Below, piece after piece: positions 53,337-62,034 of a DNA stretch of 64,000 nucleotides (the stretch's first letter is position 1; each line of letters begins with the position of its first letter). A program made the translations under genes and the position numbers. Location of the stretch: the NCBI GenBank assembly GCA_046154645.1, contig JBJXDZ010000134.1, positions 1 to 64,000 on the forward strand. Reading direction: 5' to 3'. Source of the stretch: Ga0077555 sp046154645 (GTDB taxonomy: Bacteria; Pseudomonadota; Alphaproteobacteria; Rhizobiales; Hyphomicrobiaceae). The notes under the pieces are model-generated. The model searched no databases, was not told the origin of the DNA, and saw only the letters and a program-made list of their open reading frames with translations.

Positions 53337-53969
53337 TCAGAGCAGGTGGGCCATGCGCTCCTTCTTGGTCGCCAGATAGCGCTTGTTGTGCGGCGAGGCC
53401 TTCACGATCAGCGAGCGCTGCTCGACGACGGTGATGCCCTCGGCGCGCAAGGCGTCGACCTTGGCGGGGTTGTTGGTCAACAGGCGGATCTTGCCGAACC
53501 CCAGATCGAACAGGATGTGGGCGGCGAGATCATAGTCGCGCGCTTCGGCCGGTTCGCCGATCGCCAGATTGGCGTCGACTGTGTCGTAGCCTTTGTCCTG
53601 CAGCGCGTAGGTGCGGATCTTGTTCACCAGGCCGATGCCGCGGCCTTCATGATAGGGCAGGTATACCATCACGCCGAGCGGGCTGTTGGTGATCACCTCC
53701 ATCGAGGCCTGCAACTGCGGATAGCAGTCGCACCGCAACGAATGGAAGATGTCGCCCGTCACGCAACCGCTGTGCACACGCACCACCGGGATCTCGCCCG
53801 GCGCCGGGTTGTCGCGATTGATCAGCACCATCGCCTGGCAATGGGGATCGATACCCTGGTAGGCCCGTGCCTCGAGCTGCAACTCACGGCCCTTGAACTC
53901 GATCGGCAGCACGGTTTGCACCGCCCAATCAATCTCGAGTTCGACGGACTTGACTGCACTTGACTTCAT
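53337..53969 (-). CDS. ribA: GTP cyclohydrolase II-like protein (RibA)
   Basis: The 210-residue protein has the GTP cyclohydrolase II pattern: RVHSGCVTGDIFHSLRCDC with zinc-binding cysteines near 70-82, NKIRTYALQDKGYDTVDANLAIG, and LLTNNPAKVDALRAEGI. This enzyme opens GTP in the first step of riboflavin synthesis. The usual RQEGRGIGL loop reads PYHEGRGIGL, so the protein is divergent. There is no fused RibB domain and no FMN riboswitch was seen upstream. The ATG at 53969 is preferred over a start ten codons upstream. The ~300-base gap upstream holds one small hairpin near 54058-54080 and no gene. Confidence 0.88.
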   Translation of the reverse strand: MKSSAVKSVELEIDWAVQTVLPIEFKGRELQLEARAYQGIDPHCQAMVLINRDNPAPGEIPVVRVHSGCVTGDIFHSLRCDCYPQLQASMEVITNSPLGVMVYLPYHEGRGIGLVNKIRTYALQDKGYDTVDANLAIGEPAEARDYDLAAHILFDLGFGKIRLLTNNPAKVDALRAEGITVVEQRSLIVKASPHNKRYLATKKERMAHLL

Positions 53970-54267
53970 ACGAGCCTCCAAACGCAAACGCGAGCGCATA
54001 TGCCATCACAAACCTGGTCGCGTAAAGCCATGATCGTCTCTGACCCTCGTCCTAAACAGCCGGTCTTCGGATGGACCGGCATACCCCAACGCGGTTGCCC
54101 CGCGCCCAGACAGGAAATCGGGACGGCTCTGACGTGCCAAACCCCCGACCCTCCCCTTTTGCTTGATCTGGAAGAAAGCCCACCAAGGCTGAACCGTGGA
54201 TGAATGCCAAATTCAGGTTTCCCTGTTACGTCGCAGCCCCGCATGCCGGACCACACCACGCCGCCGC

Positions 54268-54711
54268 TCAGCCTACCACCTTACCAGATGCTTTGAAGAC
54301 AGCATAACGCATTGCAACGTAAGCGAAAACCATAGCGATTCCTGAGGCGACAACAAGGCAGGCCAAGCGGGGTAAATGCGGAACGGCCAGCAGCAGCCCG
54401 GCAAACACCAGATAATTGACCGCCGCCGCGCTCCACCCTGCCGCCACATAACGCGCCAACTCGGGAATCGATGCCGGCACCTCGACGGCGAAGGTTAACC
54501 GCCGATGCGCCAGCCAGCCGACCACCATGGCGAGTGAAATGGCGATGAGCCGCGCCAGCAGCGGGTTCAGCCCCATGAGCCGCACCCCGGCCTCGAGCAC
54601 GATGGCATCGACACTGAACGCCAGCAGGCCTGAGATCAGGAACCCGCCCCAGTGCCGCGCCGCGCTTTGCCCTTGGGCCTGAACCGTTGGCTTAAGCTGT
54701 TCATCGGACAT
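54268..54711 (-). CDS. GtrA-family membrane protein
   Basis: A 147-residue protein with four membrane helices typical of GtrA: FLISGLLAFSVDAIVLEAGV, LLARLIAISLAMVVGWLAHRRLTF, AAVNYLVFAGLLLAV and LVVASGIAMVFAYVAMRYAVF. GtrA-type proteins help flip polyprenyl-phosphate-linked sugars. It overlaps the upstream ChbG-like gene by 11 bases and shares the transcript with the GT2 gene, a GtrA/GtrB-like arrangement. Confidence 0.88.
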   Translation of the reverse strand: MSDEQLKPTVQAQGQSAARHWGGFLISGLLAFSVDAIVLEAGVRLMGLNPLLARLIAISLAMVVGWLAHRRLTFAVEVPASIPELARYVAAGWSAAAVNYLVFAGLLLAVPHLPRLACLVVASGIAMVFAYVAMRYAVFKASGKVVG

Positions 54712-55585
54712 GCGGAAAGGCCTTGTCCCAATCGATCGCCGGTCCATCCTGGTCACGCACGATGGTCCACAACTGGTTCACGAAGCTCGGGTGGGTCAGC
54801 AGCGTGTCGAGTTCCTGCCCCCGCCGTAGAGTGTTCGCGCTCAACGCCGCCAGCTCGCCGTCGGGATGGCCGGGATGGCAGATGACCATGTGCCGCTTGC
54901 CGGTGAACCGCATCGCCATGGCCAGCTCGGTCGCGAACATTCGCGAGGTGTCGAACGCCGAATAGCCGGAGAATCCCTGGTTGGTCGGCAAGCCCTGCCG
55001 CCGCGCCTGCTGGCCGAAGCCGATCGCGCGGATGGTGGTGCCCAGGGCCTCCGCCATCTCGCCGCTGCGCACCGCAATCACCATCGGCTTTTCAAAGGGG
55101 TCACGCAGCAGCGGTGCCGTTGGAAAGCGTCGTTCGGCCAAGGCCGCGAACAGCGCCGTCCGGATGCCCGGGAGCACATGCACATGCTGGTGGCTATCAA
55201 TATGGTCTGGCTGGAACCCGACGTGATCCTCGAAGGCCTTGATCTGACGCGAAATTTCGGCACGGATCTCGCCAAGGTCCAATGTCCGCCGCAGGGCTGC
55301 CAGCAGCAATCGGCCGGAGCTCGGCAAGGTCCCCCCGGGCGCCAGGCCCGGCATGGCCCCAAGCGGCCGCCCGAGCGTCAGATTGAGGTGCAGCCCGATC
55401 GACAGCGTGCCGCGGGCCTGGCCTAGCTTCGGACCATCCTCGGCCCAGCGCGGCAACGTCACGAGGGCGCTGGTCGCCGAGATGCGCTTGTCGGCGCCAA
55501 GCTCCAGGATGCCACGGGTGACCCCGCCGCTCAGGCCATAACCGTCGGCGCACAAGATGACCGGGCGCGATCGCATCCGCAGCAT
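54701..55585 (-). CDS. ChbG/HpnK (YdjC-like) deacetylase
   Basis: The 294-residue protein belongs to the YdjC/ChbG/HpnK carbohydrate-deacetylase family: CADGYGLSGGVTRGILELG at 12-30, GLHLNLT near 64, HIDSHQHVHVLPG near 133, and ICHPGHPDGEL near 245. In relatives the first motif is ADDFG/ADDYG. Here the second Asp is Gly (codon GGT), while the two histidine sites are kept. The family removes acetyl groups from sugars or hopanoid precursors. It lies in a cluster with GT2 and GtrA, so a lipid-linked sugar substrate is likely. Confidence 0.85.
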   Translation of the reverse strand: MLRMRSRPVILCADGYGLSGGVTRGILELGADKRISATSALVTLPRWAEDGPKLGQARGTLSIGLHLNLTLGRPLGAMPGLAPGGTLPSSGRLLLAALRRTLDLGEIRAEISRQIKAFEDHVGFQPDHIDSHQHVHVLPGIRTALFAALAERRFPTAPLLRDPFEKPMVIAVRSGEMAEALGTTIRAIGFGQQARRQGLPTNQGFSGYSAFDTSRMFATELAMAMRFTGKRHMVICHPGHPDGELAALSANTLRRGQELDTLLTHPSFVNQLWTIVRDQDGPAIDWDKAFPHVR

Positions 55586-55600
55586 GGGGAGTCTCGCTGG

Positions 55601-56662
55601 TCAGGATTTCGGGATGTCAGGGCTGGCGCTGCCAACTTCGCTCGCCCCGATCCGTTCGGCGACCACATAGAGCGGCCGCCCTTTCACTTCCTCATAGATG
55701 CGCGCCAGATACTCGCCGATGACACCGAGCGAGATCAGCTGCACGCCGCCGAGGATCATGATGGCGATGATCTGCGTTGGAAAGCCCGGCACATCGACGC
55801 CGTAGATCAGGGTCTTGGCGAGGAAGCCGATGACATAGAGGAATGCCATCCCCGAGATCAGCAGGCCGACGTAGGACCACACCCGGAGCGGAATGGTGGT
55901 GAATGAGGCGAAGGCATCGACCGCAAACGACAGGAGCCGGCGGAGCTTCCACCGCGAGGCCCCATCGCGCCGTGCCTCGACATCGAACGGCACGCCGACG
56001 CTCTTGAACCCGATCCAGGCATAGAGCCCTTTGTTGAAGCGCGCCCGCTCACCCATGGCGTTGAGGGCGGCCACGGCCTTGCGGTCCAGCAGGCGGAAGT
56101 CGCCGGCGCCGCGCGGCAGTTCCGTGCCGGAAAAGAACTTGAACAGGCCATAGAAGGCTCCCGACAGGAACCTGCGCACTGGTCCGTCGGTGTCGCGGTC
56201 GCGCCGGGTGCCATAGACCACCTCGTAACCTTGATCCCAGGCCCGCACGAATTCGATGATGGTCTCAGGGGGATGCTGCAGGTCGCCATCCATGATCACG
56301 ACGCCCTCGCCCTTGGCATGGCGCAGGCCGGCCGCGACGGCGATCTCCTTGCCGAAGTTGCGGCTGAACGAGATGGCCGTGAAGCGAGGATCGCGGGCGT
56401 TCAACGCCTTCAGCTCGGCGAGCGTCGCGTCTGTCGAGCCGTCATCGACGAACACCACATCCCAGGGGCACGTGAGCCGGTCGAGCACCAAGGTCAGGCG
56501 CCGCTCCAGGGCGGTGATGCCGCGGCCTTCGTTGAGGATCGGAATGACGATGGTCAACGAGCGGCCACGGCTGACCACGGCGCCTCCGGCCGGCGCCGCC
56601 GCTGACGCGGGTCCGCCGCCGATAATGAAATCCTCAGGCCGCATGGTTTTCACGATCCTCAT
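55601..56662 (-). CDS. GT2 polyprenyl-phosphate glycosyltransferase (GtrB/ArnC-like)
   Basis: The 353-residue protein has a GT2 catalytic domain: VIPILNEG, VFVDDGSTD, VIMDGDLQHPPE and RRDGASRWKLRRL. Two C-terminal membrane helices follow (VGLLISGMAFLYVIGFLAKTLI; IIAIMILGGVQLISLGVIGEYLARIYEE). This is the DPMS/ArnC/GtrB type that loads a sugar onto undecaprenyl phosphate. It is 15 bases upstream of the ChbG-like gene, followed by GtrA: a transfer-deacetylate-flip module. No ArnT-like final transferase is in the window. Confidence 0.92.
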   Translation of the reverse strand: MRIVKTMRPEDFIIGGGPASAAAPAGGAVVSRGRSLTIVIPILNEGRGITALERRLTLVLDRLTCPWDVVFVDDGSTDATLAELKALNARDPRFTAISFSRNFGKEIAVAAGLRHAKGEGVVIMDGDLQHPPETIIEFVRAWDQGYEVVYGTRRDRDTDGPVRRFLSGAFYGLFKFFSGTELPRGAGDFRLLDRKAVAALNAMGERARFNKGLYAWIGFKSVGVPFDVEARRDGASRWKLRRLLSFAVDAFASFTTIPLRVWSYVGLLISGMAFLYVIGFLAKTLIYGVDVPGFPTQIIAIMILGGVQLISLGVIGEYLARIYEEVKGRPLYVVAERIGASEVGSASPDIPKS

Positions 56663-56695
56663 GTGGAAGTCATCAAACCTTGGATCGCTTACACG

Positions 56696-56809
56696 TCCCC
56701 CTCCCATCAGGGGAGGGGGCTAGGGGTGGGGTAGAGAAGCCAAGCGCAGTCGGTGCGGGCTACGCCTGGACGTTCTGCCCACCCCTACCCCTCCCCGCTG
56801 GGGAGGGGA
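56696..56809. repeat. REP/BIME-like inverted repeat
   Basis: Two G/C-run segments face each other: GGGGAGGGGGCTAGGGGTGG at 56709-56728 and its near reverse complement CCCACCCCTACCCCTCCCC at 56779-56797. Each is flanked by its own small hairpin (CCTCCC...GGGAGG; CCTCCCC...GGGGAGG). It lies in the short gap between the GT2 gene and purH. Similar elements are common between genes in alphaproteobacteria. It could terminate or stabilise transcripts. Confidence 0.75.
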
Positions 56810-56905
56810 AGCAAGTTGCGATGTTGACCCGCCGGAAAAGGCATTCGTCGGCGCCAAAGTTAGCTGCCACTGGCATCTACCGGTAGCCCTGCCGCACCAA
56901 CAGGC

Positions 56906-58489
56906 TCAATGCCGGAAATGCCGCATGCCCGTGAACACCATGGCAATTTCGGCCTCGTCGGCGGCTTTGATCACCTCGGCGTCGCGCATCGAGGCACCGG
57001 GCTGGATGACGGCCGTTGCCCCCGCGCCCGCCGCCGAAACAAGTCCGTCCGCGAACGGGAAGAAGGCATCCGAGGCGACGACCGAGCCCTGGACGGCGAG
57101 CCCTGCCATCTCGGCCTTGATGACGGCGATGCGCGAGGAATTGATCCGGCTCATCTGGCCGGCGCCGACGCCGATCGTGGCCCCATCCCGGGCGTAGACG
57201 ATGGCATTGGATTTGACGAACTTGGCGACCTTCCAGGCGAACAGCAGGTCGGCCATTTCAGAGGCGGTCGGCTGCCGCTTGGTGACCACCTTCAAGGCCT
57301 CGTAAAGCTGCAGGTCGGCATCCTGCACCAGCAGCCCGCCGGTCACCTTCTTCCAGTCGAGCCGTTGCGCATCTGCCTTTGGCCAGTCTCCGCAGGCCAG
57401 CAGGCGCACATTCTTCTTGGCCGCCACGATGGCTTCGACCTCGGGGCCTACGCTCGGCGCCACGATCACTTCGACGAACTGCCGGTCGACGATGGACTTC
57501 GCCGTTGCCGCATCGAGCGTCCGGTTGAACGCGATGATGCCGCCGAAAGCTGATTCCGGATCGGTCTTGAAAGCGCGGTCGTAGGCTGCAAGCAGCGTCT
57601 CGGCTTCAGCGACGCCGCAGGGATTGGCGTGTTTGACGATGACGCAGGCGGGCTTGTCGGCGAAGGCCTTGACGCATTCGAGGGCGGCGTCCGTGTCGGC
57701 GATATTATTGTAGGAGAGTTCCTTACCTTGCAGTTGGCGGGCCGCTGCGATGGAACCGACCGGGGCGCGGGATGCTCGATAGAAAGCCCCGGTCTGGTGG
57801 GGGTTCTCGCCGTAACGGAGATCCTGCGCCTTGGTGAGTTGCACGGTGAAGGTGCGCGGGAAACCTTCTCCCTTTCCCTCGGGGTGCTCAACGACGGCGC
57901 CGAGCCAATTTGAGATCGCCCCATCATAGGCCGCCGTGCGCGCGTAGGCCTTTTGTGCTAGCTCACGCCGCAGCGCCGCCGTGGTCGCGCCACCGTTGCC
58001 CCGCATGGCCTCGAGCACCCGCGCATAGTCCTCTGGCTCCACCACGACCGTAACGCTGGCATGGTTCTTGGCCGCACCACGGATCATGGCGGGGCCGCCG
58101 ATGTCGATGTTTTCCACGCAGGTGTCGTAGTCGGCGCCCTTGGCGACCGTTGCCTCGAAGGGATAGAGGTTCACGATCAGCAGATCGATCGGCCCGATGC
58201 CGTGCGTCGCCGCTGCCCGGTCATGCTCGGCATTGCCGCGCACCGCCAGCAGGCCGCCGTGCACTTTCGGGTGCAGCGTCTTCAGGCGGCCGTCCATCAT
58301 CTCGGGAAAGCCCGTGTGCTCGGCCACGTCCTTGACCGCGATGCTGGCAGCTTTCAGGGCCGCCGCCGTACCGCCCGTGGACAAGATCTCGACGCCTTGC
58401 GCCGCCAGTGCCCGGGCAAGCTCGATCAGGCCCGCCTTGTCGGAGACGGAGATCAGCGCGCGGCGGATTTTCTGGTCGGAAGCGGCCAT
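56906..58489 (-). CDS. purH: Bifunctional AICAR transformylase/IMP cyclohydrolase PurH
   Basis: PurH catalyses the last two steps of IMP synthesis. The 527-residue protein has the N-terminal IMP cyclohydrolase domain (ALISVSDKAGLIELARAL, TGFPEMMDGRLKTLHPKVHGG) and the C-terminal transformylase domain (LRYGENPHQTGAFYR, KELSYNNIADTDAALEC, CVIVKHANPCGVAE, SAFGGIIAFNR, SDAFFPFADGL). The length is normal. It is not in an operon with other pur genes. Confidence 0.97.
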   Translation of the reverse strand: MAASDQKIRRALISVSDKAGLIELARALAAQGVEILSTGGTAAALKAASIAVKDVAEHTGFPEMMDGRLKTLHPKVHGGLLAVRGNAEHDRAAATHGIGPIDLLIVNLYPFEATVAKGADYDTCVENIDIGGPAMIRGAAKNHASVTVVVEPEDYARVLEAMRGNGGATTAALRRELAQKAYARTAAYDGAISNWLGAVVEHPEGKGEGFPRTFTVQLTKAQDLRYGENPHQTGAFYRASRAPVGSIAAARQLQGKELSYNNIADTDAALECVKAFADKPACVIVKHANPCGVAEAETLLAAYDRAFKTDPESAFGGIIAFNRTLDAATAKSIVDRQFVEVIVAPSVGPEVEAIVAAKKNVRLLACGDWPKADAQRLDWKKVTGGLLVQDADLQLYEALKVVTKRQPTASEMADLLFAWKVAKFVKSNAIVYARDGATIGVGAGQMSRINSSRIAVIKAEMAGLAVQGSVVASDAFFPFADGLVSAAGAGATAVIQPGASMRDAEVIKAADEAEIAMVFTGMRHFRH

Positions 58490-58628
58490 GGTCGGCTCCT
58501 TGGCGTGTCGTCAGCGTGGTTCGCCGCGCTGGTAGCACACCCTGCCGGCACGACAAACCCGCCGAACGTCCCACGCTGCCGCACCGGGCGCCGTCCCTCG
58601 ACATCGGTAGAGAGACGGCCCTGTCGGC

Positions 58629-59015
58629 TCAGGCCTTCTTGGCGGCGCGCTCGGCCAGCACCTTGCGGGCGATGCGGAAGCATTCGACGCCGGCCGGAAA
58701 GCCCGCGTAGATGCCGATCTGATGCAGGATGGCCTTCAATTCATCCTTGGTGACGCCGTTGTTGAGCGCACCATTGAGATGCAACTCCCACTCATGCATG
58801 CGGCCGAGCGCCGCCAGCATGGTGAGATTGAGCATCGAGCGCGTCTTGGCCGGCAGCGTGTCGTCGCCCCACACCTTGCCCCAGCAAAACTCATTCAGCA
58901 TGTCCTGCCATTCGGCATTGAAGTCGTCGACTGTCGACAGGCTTTTCTCGACGTAGTCGGCGCCCAGTGTCTTCTTGCGCGCGGCAAGGCCCTTTTCCCA
59001 AAGCTGGCGATCCAT
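58629..59015 (-). CDS. Carboxymuconolactone decarboxylase family protein
   Basis: A 128-residue PcaC-like protein: EFCWGKVWGDDTLPAKTRSMLNLTMLAALGRMHEWELHLNGALNNGVTKDELKAILHQIGIYAGFPAG, the conserved core with the active-site Glu/His of gamma-carboxymuconolactone decarboxylases. These act in protocatechuate degradation, but many paralogues have other or unknown roles and no pca genes are nearby. A good AGGAGA site precedes the ATG at 59015. Confidence 0.88.
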   Translation of the reverse strand: MDRQLWEKGLAARKKTLGADYVEKSLSTVDDFNAEWQDMLNEFCWGKVWGDDTLPAKTRSMLNLTMLAALGRMHEWELHLNGALNNGVTKDELKAILHQIGIYAGFPAGVECFRIARKVLAERAAKKA

Positions 59016-59118
59016 GCTGTGTCTCCTGTGCGGTGGCAGCCGTTGTGGCAGCCTCGAGGTGCGGCGGCCGGTCGCTGGACCGTGCCGGTACGATGATTGG
59101 CAGCCCGGAACCGACGGC

Positions 59119-60339
59119 TCAAGTCGAAATTGACCCTCCGCCCGCCCGTGCCGTGGCCTCGGCGGCTTGTCGCGCGGCCTTGCGATTGGCTGCGACCTGG
59201 CGAATGTGGGCGCCGATCTGGGGGCTTGCCACCTCGATGCGGTAGAAGTCGTCACGGTAGAGTTTGAGCAGCCGGCAGCGCGACAGGGTGACGAAGCGGC
59301 CGGGTTGCACGTCGCCGTCGAGCAAGGCGACGATGCCGAAGAAGTCGCCGGTCGTGTACTCGGTCGTGGCGTTGCCGGCTTGCAGGCGGACATTGCCGGA
59401 GGCGACGAAATACATGGCATGGCCGGGACTGCCGGCCGCCATGATCTGGGTGTTGGGCGGCAGATGCTGGGCGTGCAGCAGCGGCATCAATTCGGCGACC
59501 TGGCTGGTGTCGAGTTCCGCCAGCAACGGAATGCGCGACATCAGCGACCACGTCACGACGAAGTCGCGCCGGCCGGCCTCCTGCGCAAAGCCTGACGAGA
59601 TGATCGCCACCGGTAGCGCCAGGATGCAGAGGCCGAACAGCATGGTCAGCATGGCCCAGAGTTTGCCAAGCGGCGTGATGGGCACCACGTCGCCATAACC
59701 GACGGTGGTCAGGGTCGTCATGGCCCAGTAGGCCGCCAGCGGCACGCTGCCGAATTTGTCGGGTTGCTCGCGGCCCTCGATGAAATACATGCCGGTCGAG
59801 CTGAACAGCAGCGCGAGCAGCAGCAGCAGGCCTGCTCCCGTTAGCGTCCGCGACTCGTTGGCCAGCACGCGCACCAGCGTGTGCATGGCCGGTGAATAGC
59901 GCGACAGCTTGAACAGCCGTAGCAGCCGGAAGGCGCGCAGGATGCGCAGGTCGAGGCCCATCATGCTGCCGAGATAGAACGGCAGGACGGCGAGCAGGTC
60001 GAAGATCAGCAATGGGCGACGGGCAAAGTGCAGGCGGGCCTGCAGCGGCGACAGGCGCGACAGGAACGGCACCTCCACCGCTGTCCACAGGCGCAAGATG
60101 TATTCGATCGTGAACACGGCCACGGAGGCTATTTCGAAGGCGTGCAGCCAGCCGCCATAAGCCGCGTGGATATGGGGCACGGTTTCGGCGCAGAAGGCCG
60201 CGATGTTGGCCAGAATCAACAGGACGATGAAGCTATCGAACAGCTTGCTGGTCCGATCCTCACCGCGACCGATCTCGATAATCTCGAAAACGCGACGGCG
60301 TAGTCGTGCCGAATCCCAGCGGTCGTCGTGTCCTCGCAT
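59119..60339 (-). CDS. Voltage-gated potassium channel with C-terminal cNMP-like domain
   Basis: The 406-residue protein has six membrane segments with an S4 helix LRILRAFRLLRLFKLSRYS, a pore loop and the K+ filter TTVGYGD. A C-terminal cyclic-nucleotide-binding-type domain (about 285-375) follows, so it resembles MlotiK1 of Mesorhizobium. In the binding cassette the usual FGE...R(S/T)A reads FGIVALLDGDVQPGRF. The Glu and Arg that hold cyclic nucleotide are absent, and ligand gating may be lost. The ATG at 60339 is preferred; 60378 is an alternative. Confidence 0.9.
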   Translation of the reverse strand: MRGHDDRWDSARLRRRVFEIIEIGRGEDRTSKLFDSFIVLLILANIAAFCAETVPHIHAAYGGWLHAFEIASVAVFTIEYILRLWTAVEVPFLSRLSPLQARLHFARRPLLIFDLLAVLPFYLGSMMGLDLRILRAFRLLRLFKLSRYSPAMHTLVRVLANESRTLTGAGLLLLLALLFSSTGMYFIEGREQPDKFGSVPLAAYWAMTTLTTVGYGDVVPITPLGKLWAMLTMLFGLCILALPVAIISSGFAQEAGRRDFVVTWSLMSRIPLLAELDTSQVAELMPLLHAQHLPPNTQIMAAGSPGHAMYFVASGNVRLQAGNATTEYTTGDFFGIVALLDGDVQPGRFVTLSRCRLLKLYRDDFYRIEVASPQIGAHIRQVAANRKAARQAAEATARAGGGSIST

Positions 60340-60746
60340 GTCCCTTGCGGCTCCTCGCAGCGCTCGACGGCCGGCCATCCTGTACGGCCGGCGCCCGCCC
60401 GTATTTTGTCGCGCTTTTGCGACCGAGATCGCGGCAATCACCAGCCTTGGTCAATGGCGCAGATCAATGTTTCCGGTTGGTGCTCAAGGCAACTCAGTTC
60501 TCGAGCGTCCTCGTGGAACGTGCGGTCGCTTGGCCAGACGTGGTCCGGGCACCCGAACTGGCATTGTGCGCCGCACGCGTTACTGGGACGATCCGGAAAA
60601 CGGATGCGCGACAGGGTTACGCCTGGGACTTGGTGTCTCACCTGGCAGCATTCCGCTTGGGATTGGCCGTCGCGGGGCGTCTAAGGGGGCGCAGAATGGG
60701 ATTTCGGGTGGTCCGGTCGGGGGCCGCAGGATACAGGTTCAACACC
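60340..60746. other. Divergent promoter region, K+ channel / MFS gene
   Basis: This 407-base gap lies between the divergent channel and MFS transporter genes. The frame of the MFS gene stays open through it, but the sequence does not look like coding (no membrane segment or family similarity). No gene, repeat or operator is recognised. Confidence 0.4.
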
Positions 60747-61976
60747 ATGACGGACCAGAACGGCAGCGGCGCGGCGGCAAGCGGCGGCTACATGCGCAAC
60801 GTGGCTGTCCTGGCCGTGGCGCAAGGCCTGTTCATGACCACCCAATCGATGGGTATCGCGACCACGCCGCTGGCCGGCTATGCCCTGCTCGGCGACGACA
60901 AATCGCTGGCGACCTTGCCGATTTTCCTCAATCACGCCGGCATCATGCTGACGACGATTCCGGCCTCCCTGCTGATGGGTCGAATTGGCCGGCGGGCGGG
61001 GTTCACCATCGGCGCTCTGCTGGCGATCGTGTTCGGGCTGATGGCGGCCTGGGCGATCTGGATCCAGAGCTTCGAATTGCTGTGCGTGTCGGCGCTGCTG
61101 CAGGGGTGTGCGGCAGCCTTCGCCTGGTATTATCGGTTCGCCGCCGCCGATGCCTCACCCGCGGCGTTCAAGCCAAAGGCCATTTCCTACGTCATGGCTG
61201 GCGGCATTGCGGCCGGCATCATCGGGCCGGAAATCGCCAAGCGCACGGTCGATTGGTTCGCGCCCGTCACCTTCATGGGCGTTTACCTGGCCATTGCCAT
61301 TGTCGGCGTGCTGAGCACGGTGCTGGTGCAGGCGCTGCGCATCCCTAAGCTCACCGCCGCCGAGCAAGCCAAGGGCGGGCGGCCCCTGTCGCAGATCGCG
61401 CGACAACCGCGCTTCATCGCGGCGCTGATTGCCTCCATGCTCGGCTATGGCGTCATGACGCTCGTCATGTCGTCGACGCCACTCGCCATGCTGGCCTGTG
61501 GCTTCAAGTTCGCCGACAGCGCGACCGTGATCCAGGTGCACATCATCGCCATGTTCCTGCCGTCGTTCTTCACGGGCCACCTGATCGCTCGGTTCGGCGT
61601 TCTGACCATTGTCACTGCGGGCGCCGTCATTCAGCTTGGCTGTGCGCTGGTCAATCTCGCCGGCATCGAGCTGTGGAATTTCATGCTGGCCAACGCGCTG
61701 GTGGGCCTGGGGTGGAATTTCACCTTCGTTGGCGGATCAACGCTGCTCACCTCCACCTATCAACCGGCGGAGCGGGCCAAGGCACAGGCCGCCCATGATT
61801 TCCTGGTCTATGCCACCACGGCGACGGCGGCTGCGGCGGCCGGGTTCCTGCAGCAGAAGGCTGGCTGGGCAGTGATCAACATGGCCGCCATTCCGCTGAT
61901 GGTGATCGTGGTCGCGACCATGGCGTGGCTGGCGCTGCGGCAGCGGCGTGAGGCGGGTCTGGCCCTGCGCACGTGA
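60747..61976 (+). CDS. Major facilitator superfamily transporter
   Basis: A 409-residue, 12-helix MFS protein: ATTPLAGYALLGDDKSLATLPIF, the loop 2-3 motif MGRIGRRAGFTIGALL (GxxxDR-like with a basic pair), LQGCAAAFAWYYRFAAAD and RFGVLTIVTAGAVIQLG in the second half. The substrate is unknown. The ATG at 60747 gives a short Gly/Ser-rich N-terminus before helix 1; a longer upstream reading adds only non-homologous sequence. Confidence 0.88.
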   Translation: MTDQNGSGAAASGGYMRNVAVLAVAQGLFMTTQSMGIATTPLAGYALLGDDKSLATLPIFLNHAGIMLTTIPASLLMGRIGRRAGFTIGALLAIVFGLMAAWAIWIQSFELLCVSALLQGCAAAFAWYYRFAAADASPAAFKPKAISYVMAGGIAAGIIGPEIAKRTVDWFAPVTFMGVYLAIAIVGVLSTVLVQALRIPKLTAAEQAKGGRPLSQIARQPRFIAALIASMLGYGVMTLVMSSTPLAMLACGFKFADSATVIQVHIIAMFLPSFFTGHLIARFGVLTIVTAGAVIQLGCALVNLAGIELWNFMLANALVGLGWNFTFVGGSTLLTSTYQPAERAKAQAAHDFLVYATTATAAAAAGFLQQKAGWAVINMAAIPLMVIVVATMAWLALRQRREAGLALRT

Positions 61977-62034
61977 AGGACACGACCAAACATGACTGCA
62001 GACCGGTTGGTGGAAAATCACCAAGTTCGGGCAA

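Noticed and set aside
53970..54267. FMN or cobalamin riboswitch upstream of the RibA-like gene
   Set aside because: Read on the minus strand it lacks the conserved FMN core segments; only a short hairpin near 54058-54080 is visible.
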